A DNA stretch of 64,000 nucleotides from Arcobacter suis CECT 7833. Lineage in GTDB: Bacteria; Campylobacterota; Campylobacteria; Campylobacterales; Arcobacteraceae. Below are positions 16,452-25,690 of the stretch, piece after piece. The DNA lies in NCBI RefSeq assembly GCF_003544815.1, contig NZ_CP032100.1:1054001-1118000 (forward strand), given 5' to 3'. Positions within the stretch are counted from its first letter, which is position 1. Each line of letters begins with the position of its first letter. The notes under the pieces are model-generated. The model worked only from the letters and a program-made list of their open reading frames with translations. It had not been told where the DNA came from and did no database searches. The translations under genes were made by a program, and so were the position numbers.

Positions 16452-18937
16452 TTCGTAATTTCCTTTAATTTTTCATATGGTTTTAACATTAATAATAATT
16501 TTGGTAAAAGTAATAAATCAGCTGCTAATACATTTATCATAATAACACCTGTTAATAATCCAAAATAAATAGTTGGAACTAAATTTGATAACATCAAAAT
16601 AGAAAAACCAATAACTATTATTATTGTTGTGTAATACATAGCATGACCAATTCCATTATGTGCTCTTCTCATAGCATTTATATAATTTCTATCAAATTTA
16701 AATTCATCTTCAAATCTATGAATGAAGTGAATGGTATCATCAACAGCAATACCTATAGCAATAGCTGCAATGGTAATAGTCATAATATCTAAAGGGATAT
16801 TTAGCCAACCCATAATTCCAAAAAGAAGAAAGATAGGAACTATATTTGAAACTAATGCAATAAAAACAATCTTAGATGATTTAAATAATATAAAAAACAT
16901 AATAGATAAAATCACAACAGATGTTCCCAATGTCGATATTTGAGAATTAAATAAAGATTGCAACATATTGTTATATAAAACCATAAGATTTGATAGTTGA
17001 TAAGTTGTTTCTTTATTTTTTATAATTTCTCTTAAATCTGTATTTATTTTTGTTAATAAATCATTTCTTCTTAAATCTGGATTTGAATCTATAATTCTCA
17101 TAGTAATTCTAGCTTCATTTTTTTCAATATTAATATAAGGAGATAAAATCATATCTTTATATTTAGGTGGTAATTGGTTGTATAATAGGGCTAAAGTTAT
17201 ACCATCTAATTTTTCATTTTTATTTAGAATCTCTCCCACTTTTAATAAAGTAGCTAATGATTGAACTTTACCTATTTCTGGAATAGTTTCTAAATAATCA
17301 TGAATAGCCATAATTGTATCCATTTTATCTTGACTAAACCAATATTGTTTATCGTTATTTTTTTCATCAAATTCATTTTCAAAATCGTCATATTCATCTT
17401 GATTTTTACTTTTTAAAGGAACTGCTTTTTCATCATCTTTGAATTTAACAATAATATCAAGAGGACTCGTTCCTCCAAGATTTTCATCTATTACTTTCAT
17501 TCCTTTATAGATTTCTGTTGATGGTTTAAAGTAGTTTATAAAACTATTTTCAACAAAAAGTCTTGAACTTCCAGTTATTGAAAATATAACACAAAGAATA
17601 CTTACTACAATTATAGTTTTTCCATAGTTTTCAACTATATATGAACATCTTTCTACAAAAGAAACCTTTAGCTTTTTTTTCTCAAGTTCATCTTTTTTCC
17701 CCATTATCATTAATATAATTGGAAAAATAATAAATGATAAAATTAATGAAATACTAATACCAATACTCATCATAAGACCTAAGTTTATTACAGGTTCTAT
17801 ATTTGATAAAATTAAAGAAGCAAATCCCACAACGGTAGTAATAATAGCAAAAAAACAAGGTACTAATTTTGATAAAACAGTATTAACAACCAATTTATAT
17901 TGACTTGCATTTTTATATCTAATATTTAATTCTCGGTATCTTTCTATTAAATGAATAACAATTGACATGGTAATTATAAGTTGTAAAGCAATAAAATTTG
18001 AAGATATAACTGTAACTTCCCAACCAAATAATCCTAAAATACCACCAGTTGAAATAATAGAAATAAAACAAATTACAAGAGGAATTAATATCCATCTAAT
18101 ATGTCTAAATATATACCATAAAATAAATATGAAAATTAAAACTAAACTAATACCATAAATAAGAAGATCATTTTTTACAAAGCTAATAGCATCACTTGCT
18201 ATCATATTTACTCCACCTAGGAATATTTTCCCTTCTGGTTTATGATTTTTTATGATACTTCTTATATTTTCTATATTTTTAGCATCTTTTTCTCTTATTA
18301 AATCTCGATAATTCTTAAATTCAATAATTACTTTTTCTAATTCACTTTTTTCTTCTTTAGTGATAGTTTTTTCTTTTTCTTTTATTGATAAAGAGTTTCT
18401 TTTTTCTAAAAGTTCAAAATATTTTGTATCATTTTTAATATTTAAAATTAATGCAGTTGTTTTAAAATCATCACTTGCTAAAGCATTTTTGTACAAAGGT
18501 GATGTTAAAAACTCATTTTTAACAAGTTCTTTGTCAAATTCTTTAGTTTCCATAGAATCAACACCAGCAACTAAATCAGAAATAGGTCTTACAGGAGATT
18601 GAAGTAGGGGAACTGTTAAAATAGAATCTACACTTTCAATATTTTCAATAGTTAAAAATTCTTTTGAAAGATTTCTTATAGTATCAAGACTTTGATTTGA
18701 AAGTAAGTCTTCATGTGGTGCAAAAGTTACAATTAAAAAATTTAGATTATTGTATCTTTTATTAACTTCCCTAAAAAACTTTAAATCTTTATCATCATCT
18801 AAAAGTAAAGTTTCAGCAGAAGCATCAACTTCTACTTTTGTAGAGTAATATCCAAGTATTGAAACAAATATTGATAAAGTCAATAAAACTAGGATTGGAT
18901 ACTTTAAAATAAAAGTATCATATATTTTTTTAATCAT
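16448..18937 (-). CDS. RND/MMPL-family transporter
   Basis: An 829-residue RND-superfamily protein. It has an N-terminal helix (about 13-33), a large periplasmic loop, a bundle of about five helices (about 255-410), a second helix and periplasmic loop, and a final five-helix bundle (about 675-820). The second bundle holds the conserved AIGIAVDDTIHF, the typical Gly/Asp-rich proton-relay segment. It resembles HpnN- and MMPL-type exporters for lipids rather than multidrug AcrB. It lies with mlaC and mlaA, overlapping mlaC by one base, which suggests that it moves phospholipid or another lipid between membranes. Confidence 0.88.
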   Translation of the reverse strand: MIKKIYDTFILKYPILVLLTLSIFVSILGYYSTKVEVDASAETLLLDDDKDLKFFREVNKRYNNLNFLIVTFAPHEDLLSNQSLDTIRNLSKEFLTIENIESVDSILTVPLLQSPVRPISDLVAGVDSMETKEFDKELVKNEFLTSPLYKNALASDDFKTTALILNIKNDTKYFELLEKRNSLSIKEKEKTITKEEKSELEKVIIEFKNYRDLIREKDAKNIENIRSIIKNHKPEGKIFLGGVNMIASDAISFVKNDLLIYGISLVLIFIFILWYIFRHIRWILIPLVICFISIISTGGILGLFGWEVTVISSNFIALQLIITMSIVIHLIERYRELNIRYKNASQYKLVVNTVLSKLVPCFFAIITTVVGFASLILSNIEPVINLGLMMSIGISISLILSFIIFPIILMIMGKKDELEKKKLKVSFVERCSYIVENYGKTIIVVSILCVIFSITGSSRLFVENSFINYFKPSTEIYKGMKVIDENLGGTSPLDIIVKFKDDEKAVPLKSKNQDEYDDFENEFDEKNNDKQYWFSQDKMDTIMAIHDYLETIPEIGKVQSLATLLKVGEILNKNEKLDGITLALLYNQLPPKYKDMILSPYINIEKNEARITMRIIDSNPDLRRNDLLTKINTDLREIIKNKETTYQLSNLMVLYNNMLQSLFNSQISTLGTSVVILSIMFFILFKSSKIVFIALVSNIVPIFLLFGIMGWLNIPLDIMTITIAAIAIGIAVDDTIHFIHRFEDEFKFDRNYINAMRRAHNGIGHAMYYTTIIIVIGFSILMLSNLVPTIYFGLLTGVIMINVLAADLLLLPKLLLMLKPYEKLKEITK

Positions 18938-19536
18938 TATTTTGTATTTGGGTTTTCAAGTAAAACTAACATTTCATCAAAAGTTTTCTCTTTTAATAAA
19001 CCTGCAAATTGTTGTCTATATGTTTGAATAATACTTACTCCAACTAAATCAACATCATAAATTAGCCATTGTTCACTATCTTTTGATTTATTGTAAAAAT
19101 TATAATTTATTTTATAAATACCTTCTTTTCCTAAAAGTTCAGTTTCAAGTTGCAATCTTGCATTTTTATAAGGATTCAAACCTATGATTTTTACTTTTTG
19201 GTCGTTATATAATTCTAATTTCTCAATATATGAATTTTTTAACTTTGTTTCAAATATTTTTGTAAACTCTTTTTGTTTTTGTTCACTTAATGTATCCCAA
19301 GTCTCTTTCCCAAGGGCAATTCTTGCCATTAATTCGTAATCAAAAACTTCATCAATAATTTTTATTATTTGTTCACCTTTTTTGTTTATAGGTAAATTTT
19401 TTTGTTCTAAAATACTTAAAACATTATCAATTTTTTTAGTCATTATAGTTTGAATTTCATCTTGTTTCATTGCATTTGCAGTTGTTACTGCAAATGTAAT
19501 TAGAAATAAGATTTTAAATAAACTTTTTAATTTCAT
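18937..19536 (-). CDS. mlaC: MlaC/Ttg2D-family phospholipid-binding protein
   Basis: A 199-residue periplasmic protein with a signal peptide (residues 1-22, ending in Asn-Ala). It fits the MlaC (Ttg2D) family, soluble carriers that shuttle phospholipids between outer-membrane MlaA and an inner-membrane transporter. The family pattern FDYELMARIALG, a later KEF(T)-type helix and the DVDLVGVSIIQTYRQQF C-terminal strand and helix are visible. The length is normal. It is encoded three bases after mlaA and directly before an RND transporter in place of the MlaFEDB ABC system, which is the notable point. Confidence 0.9.
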   Translation of the reverse strand: MKLKSLFKILFLITFAVTTANAMKQDEIQTIMTKKIDNVLSILEQKNLPINKKGEQIIKIIDEVFDYELMARIALGKETWDTLSEQKQKEFTKIFETKLKNSYIEKLELYNDQKVKIIGLNPYKNARLQLETELLGKEGIYKINYNFYNKSKDSEQWLIYDVDLVGVSIIQTYRQQFAGLLKEKTFDEMLVLLENPNTK

Positions 19537-19539
19537 TAA

Positions 19540-20283
19540 TTATTCCTCAATCTGTTTTTTTCTTGCTTGTGTGTAAATATCTCTTAAAAATGGATATAAA
19601 TCTAAAGCATCTTTTCTTAATGATTCATATTGTCCTAATGTTAATGAAGTTGAATTTATTACATCAAATGTTTGAATTCCAACTTGTTCTAGCAATGTAT
19701 TAGGTATTTTGTATTTTAAATCATTATCTCCTGTCACTGTTAAAGGATTTACATAAGAATCAGCTGCAAGTCCAGCAATATCTCTTAAATTTGATGGTCC
19801 TAAAAATGGTAAAACAACATGGAATCCTTCACCAACTCCATAAAAACCTAAAGTTTGACCAAAATCTTCTTTATGGGCTTTCATATTAAGCTCTTTTGTG
19901 GCTGGATCCATAAATCCTCCAAGTCCCCAAAGAGTATTAACTAAAAATCTTCCTAGTTCTTCACTTGAATTTTTAAATTTTAATTGTAATAAATTATTTG
20001 AAAATCTTACTGGAAACATTATATTTTGAAAAAAGTTGTTAATACCTATTCTAACTGTTTCAGGAGTAACATAAGCATAACTTTCTGCAATAGGATTTAA
20101 AACATTAATAAAAACTTTATCATTAAAAGTAGTCATTAATCTATTATATCCACTTAATGGGTCAAATATTTCTTCTTTTTTTGTTGAAAATTCTGAATTA
20201 AATTCTTCATCAAAATTATCATTATTATTTTCATTTGCTAAACTAAAATTTACTAATAAAAGTATAAGAATAAGATTTTTCAA
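19540..20283 (-). CDS. mlaA: MlaA/VacJ-family outer-membrane lipid-asymmetry protein
   Basis: A 247-residue protein that removes misplaced phospholipid from the outer leaflet of the outer membrane. The signal peptide is clear (residues 1-16) but ends in SLANENN with no Cys, so there is no lipobox; classical MlaA is a lipoprotein. Family blocks DPLSGYNRLMTTFNDKVF, NFFQNIMFPVRFSNNLLQ and EDFGQTLGFYGVGEGFHVVLPFLGPSN are all present. It is first in the operon mlaA-mlaC-RND-LOG, and its promoter must lie in the 173 bases shared with divergent yebC. Confidence 0.92.
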   Translation of the reverse strand: MKNLILILLLVNFSLANENNNDNFDEEFNSEFSTKKEEIFDPLSGYNRLMTTFNDKVFINVLNPIAESYAYVTPETVRIGINNFFQNIMFPVRFSNNLLQLKFKNSSEELGRFLVNTLWGLGGFMDPATKELNMKAHKEDFGQTLGFYGVGEGFHVVLPFLGPSNLRDIAGLAADSYVNPLTVTGDNDLKYKIPNTLLEQVGIQTFDVINSTSLTLGQYESLRKDALDLYPFLRDIYTQARKKQIEE

Positions 20284-20456
20284 ATTAAGCCTTTTTTTTA
20301 ATAGCGGATATTATATTAAAAATATATAGAAACATTGTTTAAGTGTTATTTTTTAAGTATTTATTATTTTAATAGTTTGAAAATAAATTTCTCATTAACT
20401 ATTTATTACAAACCTGATATAATGGCGAAAATTTTGAAAAACAAATTGGAGTTATT

Positions 20457-21167
20457 ATGGGTAGAGCCTTTGAATATAGAAAAGCTGCTAAGATGAAAAG
20501 ATGGGGAAATATGTCAAGAGTTTTCCCAAAATTAGCAAAAGCAATTGAAATGGCAGCAAAATCAGGAGTTCCAGATCCTGAAATGAATTCAGCATTAAGA
20601 ACTGCTATTTTAAATGCTAAAGCCGAAAATATGCCAAAAACAAATATTGATGCGGCAATTAAAAGAGCAAGTGGAAAAGATTCAGCAAGTTTTGCTGAAG
20701 TAAACTTTGAAGGAAAAGGTCCTCATGGAGTTTTAATTTTTGTAGAAACTGCAACTGATAATAATACAAGAACTGTTGCAAATGTAAAAATGTATTTTAA
20801 TAAAACAAATGGACAAGTTGTTCCTACTGGTTCTTTGGAATTTTTCTTCGATAGAAAAGCGATTTTTGAGTTTACAAAACCTGCTAATATGGAACTTGAA
20901 GAGTTAGAATTAGAACTTATTGATGCTGGTCTTGAAGAGATTGATGAAGAAGAAGGTTTAGTTTTAGCTTATGCAAATTATACAGATTTTGGAAATATGA
21001 ATCAAAAATTTGAAGAGTTGGGAATCGAACTTACAAAAGCTGAGTTAAAAAGAATTCCAAATAATCCTCAAGAATTTACAGAAGCTCAACAAGAAGATAT
21101 TGGTAAATTAATAGAAAAACTTGAAGATGACGATGATGTTCAAGCTGTTTATACAAATATCGCTTAA
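20457..21167 (+). CDS. yebC: YebC/PmpR (TACO1) family protein
   Basis: A 236-residue cytosolic protein beginning [21 protein letters not shown], the family's near-invariant start. It has all three domains: the N-terminal three-helix domain, [20 protein letters not shown], and the C-terminal acidic segment. Members were described as transcription regulators and more recently as helping ribosomes through proline runs; which applies here cannot be seen. Spacing and the GGAG site support the start. It is monocistronic, ending in a bidirectional hairpin. Confidence 0.95.
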   Translation: MGRAFEYRKAAKMKRWGNMSRVFPKLAKAIEMAAKSGVPDPEMNSALRTAILNAKAENMPKTNIDAAIKRASGKDSASFAEVNFEGKGPHGVLIFVETATDNNTRTVANVKMYFNKTNGQVVPTGSLEFFFDRKAIFEFTKPANMELEELELELIDAGLEEIDEEEGLVLAYANYTDFGNMNQKFEELGIELTKAELKRIPNNPQEFTEAQQEDIGKLIEKLEDDDDVQAVYTNIA

Positions 21168-21174
21168 CATTTTT

Positions 21175-21200
21175 AAAATATAGGAAAATTCCTATATTTT
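21175..21200. terminator. Bidirectional terminator between yebC and the beta-oxidation operon
   Basis: AAAATATAGGAA and TTCCTATATTTT form a perfect 12-bp stem with a two-base loop. The A-run on one side and T-run on the other allow it to act on both strands. It overlaps the last codons of the minus-strand gene ending at 21192. Confidence 0.8.
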
Positions 21201-23330
21201 ATTTTCAAATTCTTTTATATCTAATTTATCTATAAAATCATAAATAAAATCAAATAATTCTTTTGTATCTTTTTGAGTAACAATTACATGATCTGCTGAA
21301 TCAATAATTTTTAAACTTTTATTGTTTGATTTTATTTTATTAAATATTTCATAAGCAGAAGTTGGATTTACAACAGGATCATCTTTTGCTTGTATTATTA
21401 ATATTGGTTTTTGAATTTTTGGTAAGCTTTTTCTTATTTTTTTCATCAATAAATTTAGCTGTTCAATAGATTCAATATAATGTTTATCATAGTTAATATC
21501 TGCATTTTGAGGGGCATTATCAATGTATTCTTTTTGATATTTTTCTTCATTAAAAGCTTTTACCAAATCATTCCAAAATGAAATTGCAGGCAATAAAGTT
21601 TTTATTCTTACATCATTTAAATGCAAAGCTGCATTTATACAAACCAAACCACAAAACTCTTTGTAAGATTTTTTTGTACTTAAAAGTGCTAACAATCCAC
21701 CAGTTGAAAATCCAATAATAAAAACTTTTTCGTATTTTAAAGTAGCTATTGTGATTGACCTTGAAACACTATTGTACCAATCTTGCCAACTTTTATTTTT
21801 TAAATCCTCTGGAATTGTTCCGTGTCCATCAAGTCTTGGAGTAAATACATTTAAATTTTTAGAGTTTAAAAAAAGTGCTAATTTTTCCATCTCTTTTGGA
21901 GCTGCTGAAAATCCATGAATTGCTATTATGCAAGTATTTGAATCTGAAGCTTCAAAATATTTAGGAACACCAACATTTTTGGGTTTTATATTTGGATTAT
22001 TTTCATATCTTTCATAATCTTTTTCAAATTCTTCATTTTCTTGATTTTGAAGTAATAAAAGCAACTCTTCATTGTTTTTTTCTTCTTTTTTTGAAATCAA
22101 TTTTTTTACTATACTTACACTTTCTTGGCTTATTAAAATTTCATTTAAAATCACTCTTAAAATGTTTTTTAATCTGATTGTATGGTGGCTATATGTGTAT
22201 AATAAAATTTCTTTGTTTATTAAATAACTATCTCCATCAGGAGTTATAATATGATTATTTATAGCAACACTTAAAGCATTATCAAATTTTTCAAATTTTT
22301 CATAAGAAATTAGTTGAATTAGATTTTTATTTATATCTTCATCCAAAGATAAATTTTTATTTTTTATTTCTTGAATACTTAGATAAATCAATCTTTTAAA
22401 ATAGTTGATTTCTATACTTTTTTTAGGATATAAAAACAGAATCAAAATAAAAATATGATCAAAATTTATAGTCAAAGATTCATAAATCTTATCCATAAAA
22501 TCATGGGTAATTTCATATCTTAGTTGGTTGATTATTTTTTCTTGGGGAAGATTTTTTTCATATAAATCTTTTAAAATTTCTTTTGTTGAAATTGGTTTTA
22601 GGATATTTATTGTTATTTTTGAATTTAAAATAATATTACTCTCAATTTTAAGTTCTTCTTTGAAATTTCCACCCATATCTTCTAAAAGTTTTTTTGCCAT
22701 ATCAACCAAAAAATTATCTTCATTTCTAAGTCGTGAATAGCTTATGTTTATAGGAACAATCATGGTTTCATTTTTATTTATATCTTTACAATCATTTACA
22801 AAATATTTTTTGCTAAACTCTTCATAATTTTCAAGTTTTTTATCAAAATATTTTTGTCTAAAAAATTGAGAAGATAGCGCAAATACGGAAGCTCCTGTAT
22901 AAACTCTTTGACAAGTTCCATCTATTTTTACACAAAAATTTTTATCTATTTTCGAAATATCTTTTGCTTTTACCATAATACCTTCTGGAAAAATCATCCA
23001 ATCTTTACATGAAGTTATTAAATCTCCAATTATGTGTTCATTTCTATTTATTTCACTTTTTTTCATAGCTCCTAAATTGCTTAAAAAAGTTCCAAAAAAA
23101 CCTTTAAAAAGTGAATCATCAGCTATTACACCAACTTTTTTATTTGTGATATTGTATAAAGTATATGGAACAAGCATTGCTTCTATTCTTGTAAAATGAT
23201 TTGCAACAAACATTTTTGGATTTGAAAAAGGGATATTTTCAATCCCTTTTACTTCTATATTTGCATCTAAAATTTTTTCTAAAAGACTTAAAACATAACC
23301 ATTTATGTTTATTAACAAATCTTTGTGCAT
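21192..23330 (-). CDS. Fusion of PlsC-like acyltransferase and alpha/beta hydrolase
   Basis: A 712-residue protein with two enzymatic parts. Residues about 20-280 look like a glycerolipid acyltransferase, with NHFTRIE (H45 and then Glu50 where HX4D usually has Asp) and FPEG (motif III). The middle (about 280-430) is helical and unrecognised. Residues about 465-705 are a serine hydrolase of monoglyceride-lipase type: IAIHGFSAAP (oxyanion loop), GFSTGG nucleophile elbow, AKDDPVV for the Asp, and SADHVIV for the His. It is the last gene of the beta-oxidation operon, adjacent to the acyl-CoA dehydrogenase with a one-base overlap. It may release or recycle fatty acids; whether both halves are active is unknown. 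Confidence 0.82.
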   Translation of the reverse strand: MHKDLLININGYVLSLLEKILDANIEVKGIENIPFSNPKMFVANHFTRIEAMLVPYTLYNITNKKVGVIADDSLFKGFFGTFLSNLGAMKKSEINRNEHIIGDLITSCKDWMIFPEGIMVKAKDISKIDKNFCVKIDGTCQRVYTGASVFALSSQFFRQKYFDKKLENYEEFSKKYFVNDCKDINKNETMIVPINISYSRLRNEDNFLVDMAKKLLEDMGGNFKEELKIESNIILNSKITINILKPISTKEILKDLYEKNLPQEKIINQLRYEITHDFMDKIYESLTINFDHIFILILFLYPKKSIEINYFKRLIYLSIQEIKNKNLSLDEDINKNLIQLISYEKFEKFDNALSVAINNHIITPDGDSYLINKEILLYTYSHHTIRLKNILRVILNEILISQESVSIVKKLISKKEEKNNEELLLLLQNQENEEFEKDYERYENNPNIKPKNVGVPKYFEASDSNTCIIAIHGFSAAPKEMEKLALFLNSKNLNVFTPRLDGHGTIPEDLKNKSWQDWYNSVSRSITIATLKYEKVFIIGFSTGGLLALLSTKKSYKEFCGLVCINAALHLNDVRIKTLLPAISFWNDLVKAFNEEKYQKEYIDNAPQNADINYDKHYIESIEQLNLLMKKIRKSLPKIQKPILIIQAKDDPVVNPTSAYEIFNKIKSNNKSLKIIDSADHVIVTQKDTKELFDFIYDFIDKLDIKEFENKI

Positions 23331-25690
23331 TATTTTTGAGCCTTATAAATAGTTGCTTCAAATGAATCTACACTTATTACTTCTTGTTTTAAAGCGTGAG
23401 CTTTTTTCATTTTTTCTATTTCATTTGATGATAAAATATTTTTTTCTAAAAGTTGAGTTAGCATATTTTCAAAACTATCTTTTTTAATTGTTTCATTTTT
23501 GATTGATTCTTTTAGTTTTTTGAAACTTGCTTCACACTCTTTATTTTGTTTTACAGCTTCTTGAATAACATTTAATCTATCATTTTCATTTGAGCTTATA
23601 AATAAAGATGAAGTTAGTTTTTGTAAATAATCTTGATTATTTAAGTTTTTAACTATTTTTGCATTTAATTTATCTTTTGCTTTTATTGAAAATGGATTGA
23701 TTTTAACTAATGGAAGTAAAAATCCTAAATATCCAATATTTGAAATAATCTCTTCTCGTGCTATTTGAATTTCATTAAAACAATAGTTACAAACATAATC
23801 AACCAAAGCTCTATCTTCTTCATTTGGATTATTCTCAAATTCCCTTAAAGTTGCAGTTATCAAATAACAATTTGATAAAATATCTCCAAATCTAGCACTT
23901 ATATTCTCTCTTTTTTTAAGACTTGGTCCTAAAATTCCTAAGGCTACATTTGTTAAAAAAGTAAATTCGCTACTAACCCAAAGAAGTTTTTGTTTATATC
24001 TTTTAAATTCACCTTTTTGGTAACTAAACTTAGCTCTTGTAAAATAGAAAGCCAATGATTTTGCAAATGAGTTAAAACCTAAAGCAATATGAGCAAAAAA
24101 AGCTTTATCAAATTTTTCAATATTATTGTTTTTTAATGCAGTTATTTCTGTATAAATATATGGATGAGATTTGATTAATCCTTGTCCAAATTGCATTAAA
24201 TTTCTTGTTAAGATATTTGCACCCTCAACAGTAATTGAAATAGGAATTGCAAAATAAGCATGGGCTAAAAGGTTGTTTTCACCTCTTATAATCGCACTTC
24301 CACCTAAAACATCCATTGCGTCATTTATTACTGTTCTGAATTTTTCAGTTGTATGATATTTCATAATAGAGTTTATAACTCCTGGTTTTACCCCATCATC
24401 AATAGCATCTAACGTGTAGTTTCTAGCACTATTTAACATATATGAAAAGGCTGCAATTTTTGCAATTTTTTCTTCAACACCTTCAAAATAGTTGATACTT
24501 AATCCAAATTGCTCTCTTAGTTGGCAATATGAAGCTGTAACATTTAAAGCTAGTTTTGTTCCTCCAAGACTAACACTTGGCAACGAAATTCCTCGTCCAA
24601 TTGATAAAGATTCAACAAGCATTTGCCAACCTTTTCCAATACCATCTTTTTCACCTATGATATTTTCCATATCAATAATTACATCTTTTCCATAAAGTGG
24701 AGAGTTTACAAAAGGAATTCCAAGAGGATCGTGTCTTTTTGAATTATCAAGTCCAGGAGTTTTTGCATCAATTACTGCAAAAGTGATTCCTAAGTCTTCA
24801 TTTTCGCCAAGTAGATGTTCAGGGTCTTTTAAAACAAATGCAAGTCCAACTAAAGTTGCAATATTCCCTAAAGTGATATATCTTTTTTCAAAGTTTAATT
24901 TGATTTTTAATTTACCATTTTCATCTTTAAAAACCACACCATTTGAAGTAATAGAAGTTGCATCACTTCCAGCATTTGGCTCAGTTAAACCAAAACAAGG
25001 AACTTGAATACCATGTGCTAAATCACTTAAATATCTATCTTTTTGTTTTAAAGTTCCATGTTTTAAAATAAGTTCAGCAGGTCCAAGTGAGTTTGGAACC
25101 ATTATTGTAATTGCTAAAACTTGTGACCTTGAAACAAGTTTTTCAATAACCCTTGAGTGAGCAGTTGCAGAAAATCCAAGACCTCCATACTCCTTTGGAA
25201 TAATCATTCCAAAGAATTTTTTATCTTTGATAAATTGCCAAACTTGTGGGCTTAAATCTCTATTTTGGAAAATCTCCCAATCAGTAGTCATCTCACAAAG
25301 TTCATTTACTTCATTGTCTAAAAAATCTTGTTCTTCTTTTGTTAATAAGGTAACTTTTTGAGCATTTATCTCTTTGAAATTAACTTGAGCTTTAAAAAAG
25401 TCTGCTTCAACCCAGTTTGTTCCAGCTTGTAAAGCAGCTTCTTCTGTTGTTGAGATTTTTGGCAATAAGCCTTTTTTATTTATAAAGTTTACAAGTTTTT
25501 TTGTGATTAAATTCATTCTTAAACTTGGAACTAAAAAAACAGCTCCCAAAAGAGTAAATATTGACCAAAAAATAATTCCTGTATCACATAATACAAAAGA
25601 GTAAGCACCAACTAGTGCAAAATAACTATAAAGTGGAAATGAATAAAATCCAAATACTAAAATAATAAAGAGTAAAATCAACGCTTCCAT
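23330..25690 (-). CDS. fadE: Acyl-CoA dehydrogenase, FadE-type
   Basis: A 786-residue flavoprotein for the first step of fatty-acid beta-oxidation (acyl-CoA to trans-2-enoyl-CoA). Two N-terminal membrane helices (about 1-65) match the long FadE type rather than the ~390-residue soluble type. The central FAD/substrate domain has CFGLTEPNAGSDATS, KRYITLGNIATLVG and QMLVESLSIGRGISLPS, with the C-terminal helical domain following. The extra C-terminal part (about 600-786) is also normal for FadE. It overlaps both neighbours by one or a few bases, so translation in the operon is tightly coupled. Confidence 0.92.
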   Translation of the reverse strand: MEALILLFIILVFGFYSFPLYSYFALVGAYSFVLCDTGIIFWSIFTLLGAVFLVPSLRMNLITKKLVNFINKKGLLPKISTTEEAALQAGTNWVEADFFKAQVNFKEINAQKVTLLTKEEQDFLDNEVNELCEMTTDWEIFQNRDLSPQVWQFIKDKKFFGMIIPKEYGGLGFSATAHSRVIEKLVSRSQVLAITIMVPNSLGPAELILKHGTLKQKDRYLSDLAHGIQVPCFGLTEPNAGSDATSITSNGVVFKDENGKLKIKLNFEKRYITLGNIATLVGLAFVLKDPEHLLGENEDLGITFAVIDAKTPGLDNSKRHDPLGIPFVNSPLYGKDVIIDMENIIGEKDGIGKGWQMLVESLSIGRGISLPSVSLGGTKLALNVTASYCQLREQFGLSINYFEGVEEKIAKIAAFSYMLNSARNYTLDAIDDGVKPGVINSIMKYHTTEKFRTVINDAMDVLGGSAIIRGENNLLAHAYFAIPISITVEGANILTRNLMQFGQGLIKSHPYIYTEITALKNNNIEKFDKAFFAHIALGFNSFAKSLAFYFTRAKFSYQKGEFKRYKQKLLWVSSEFTFLTNVALGILGPSLKKRENISARFGDILSNCYLITATLREFENNPNEEDRALVDYVCNYCFNEIQIAREEIISNIGYLGFLLPLVKINPFSIKAKDKLNAKIVKNLNNQDYLQKLTSSLFISSNENDRLNVIQEAVKQNKECEASFKKLKESIKNETIKKDSFENMLTQLLEKNILSSNEIEKMKKAHALKQEVISVDSFEATIYKAQK

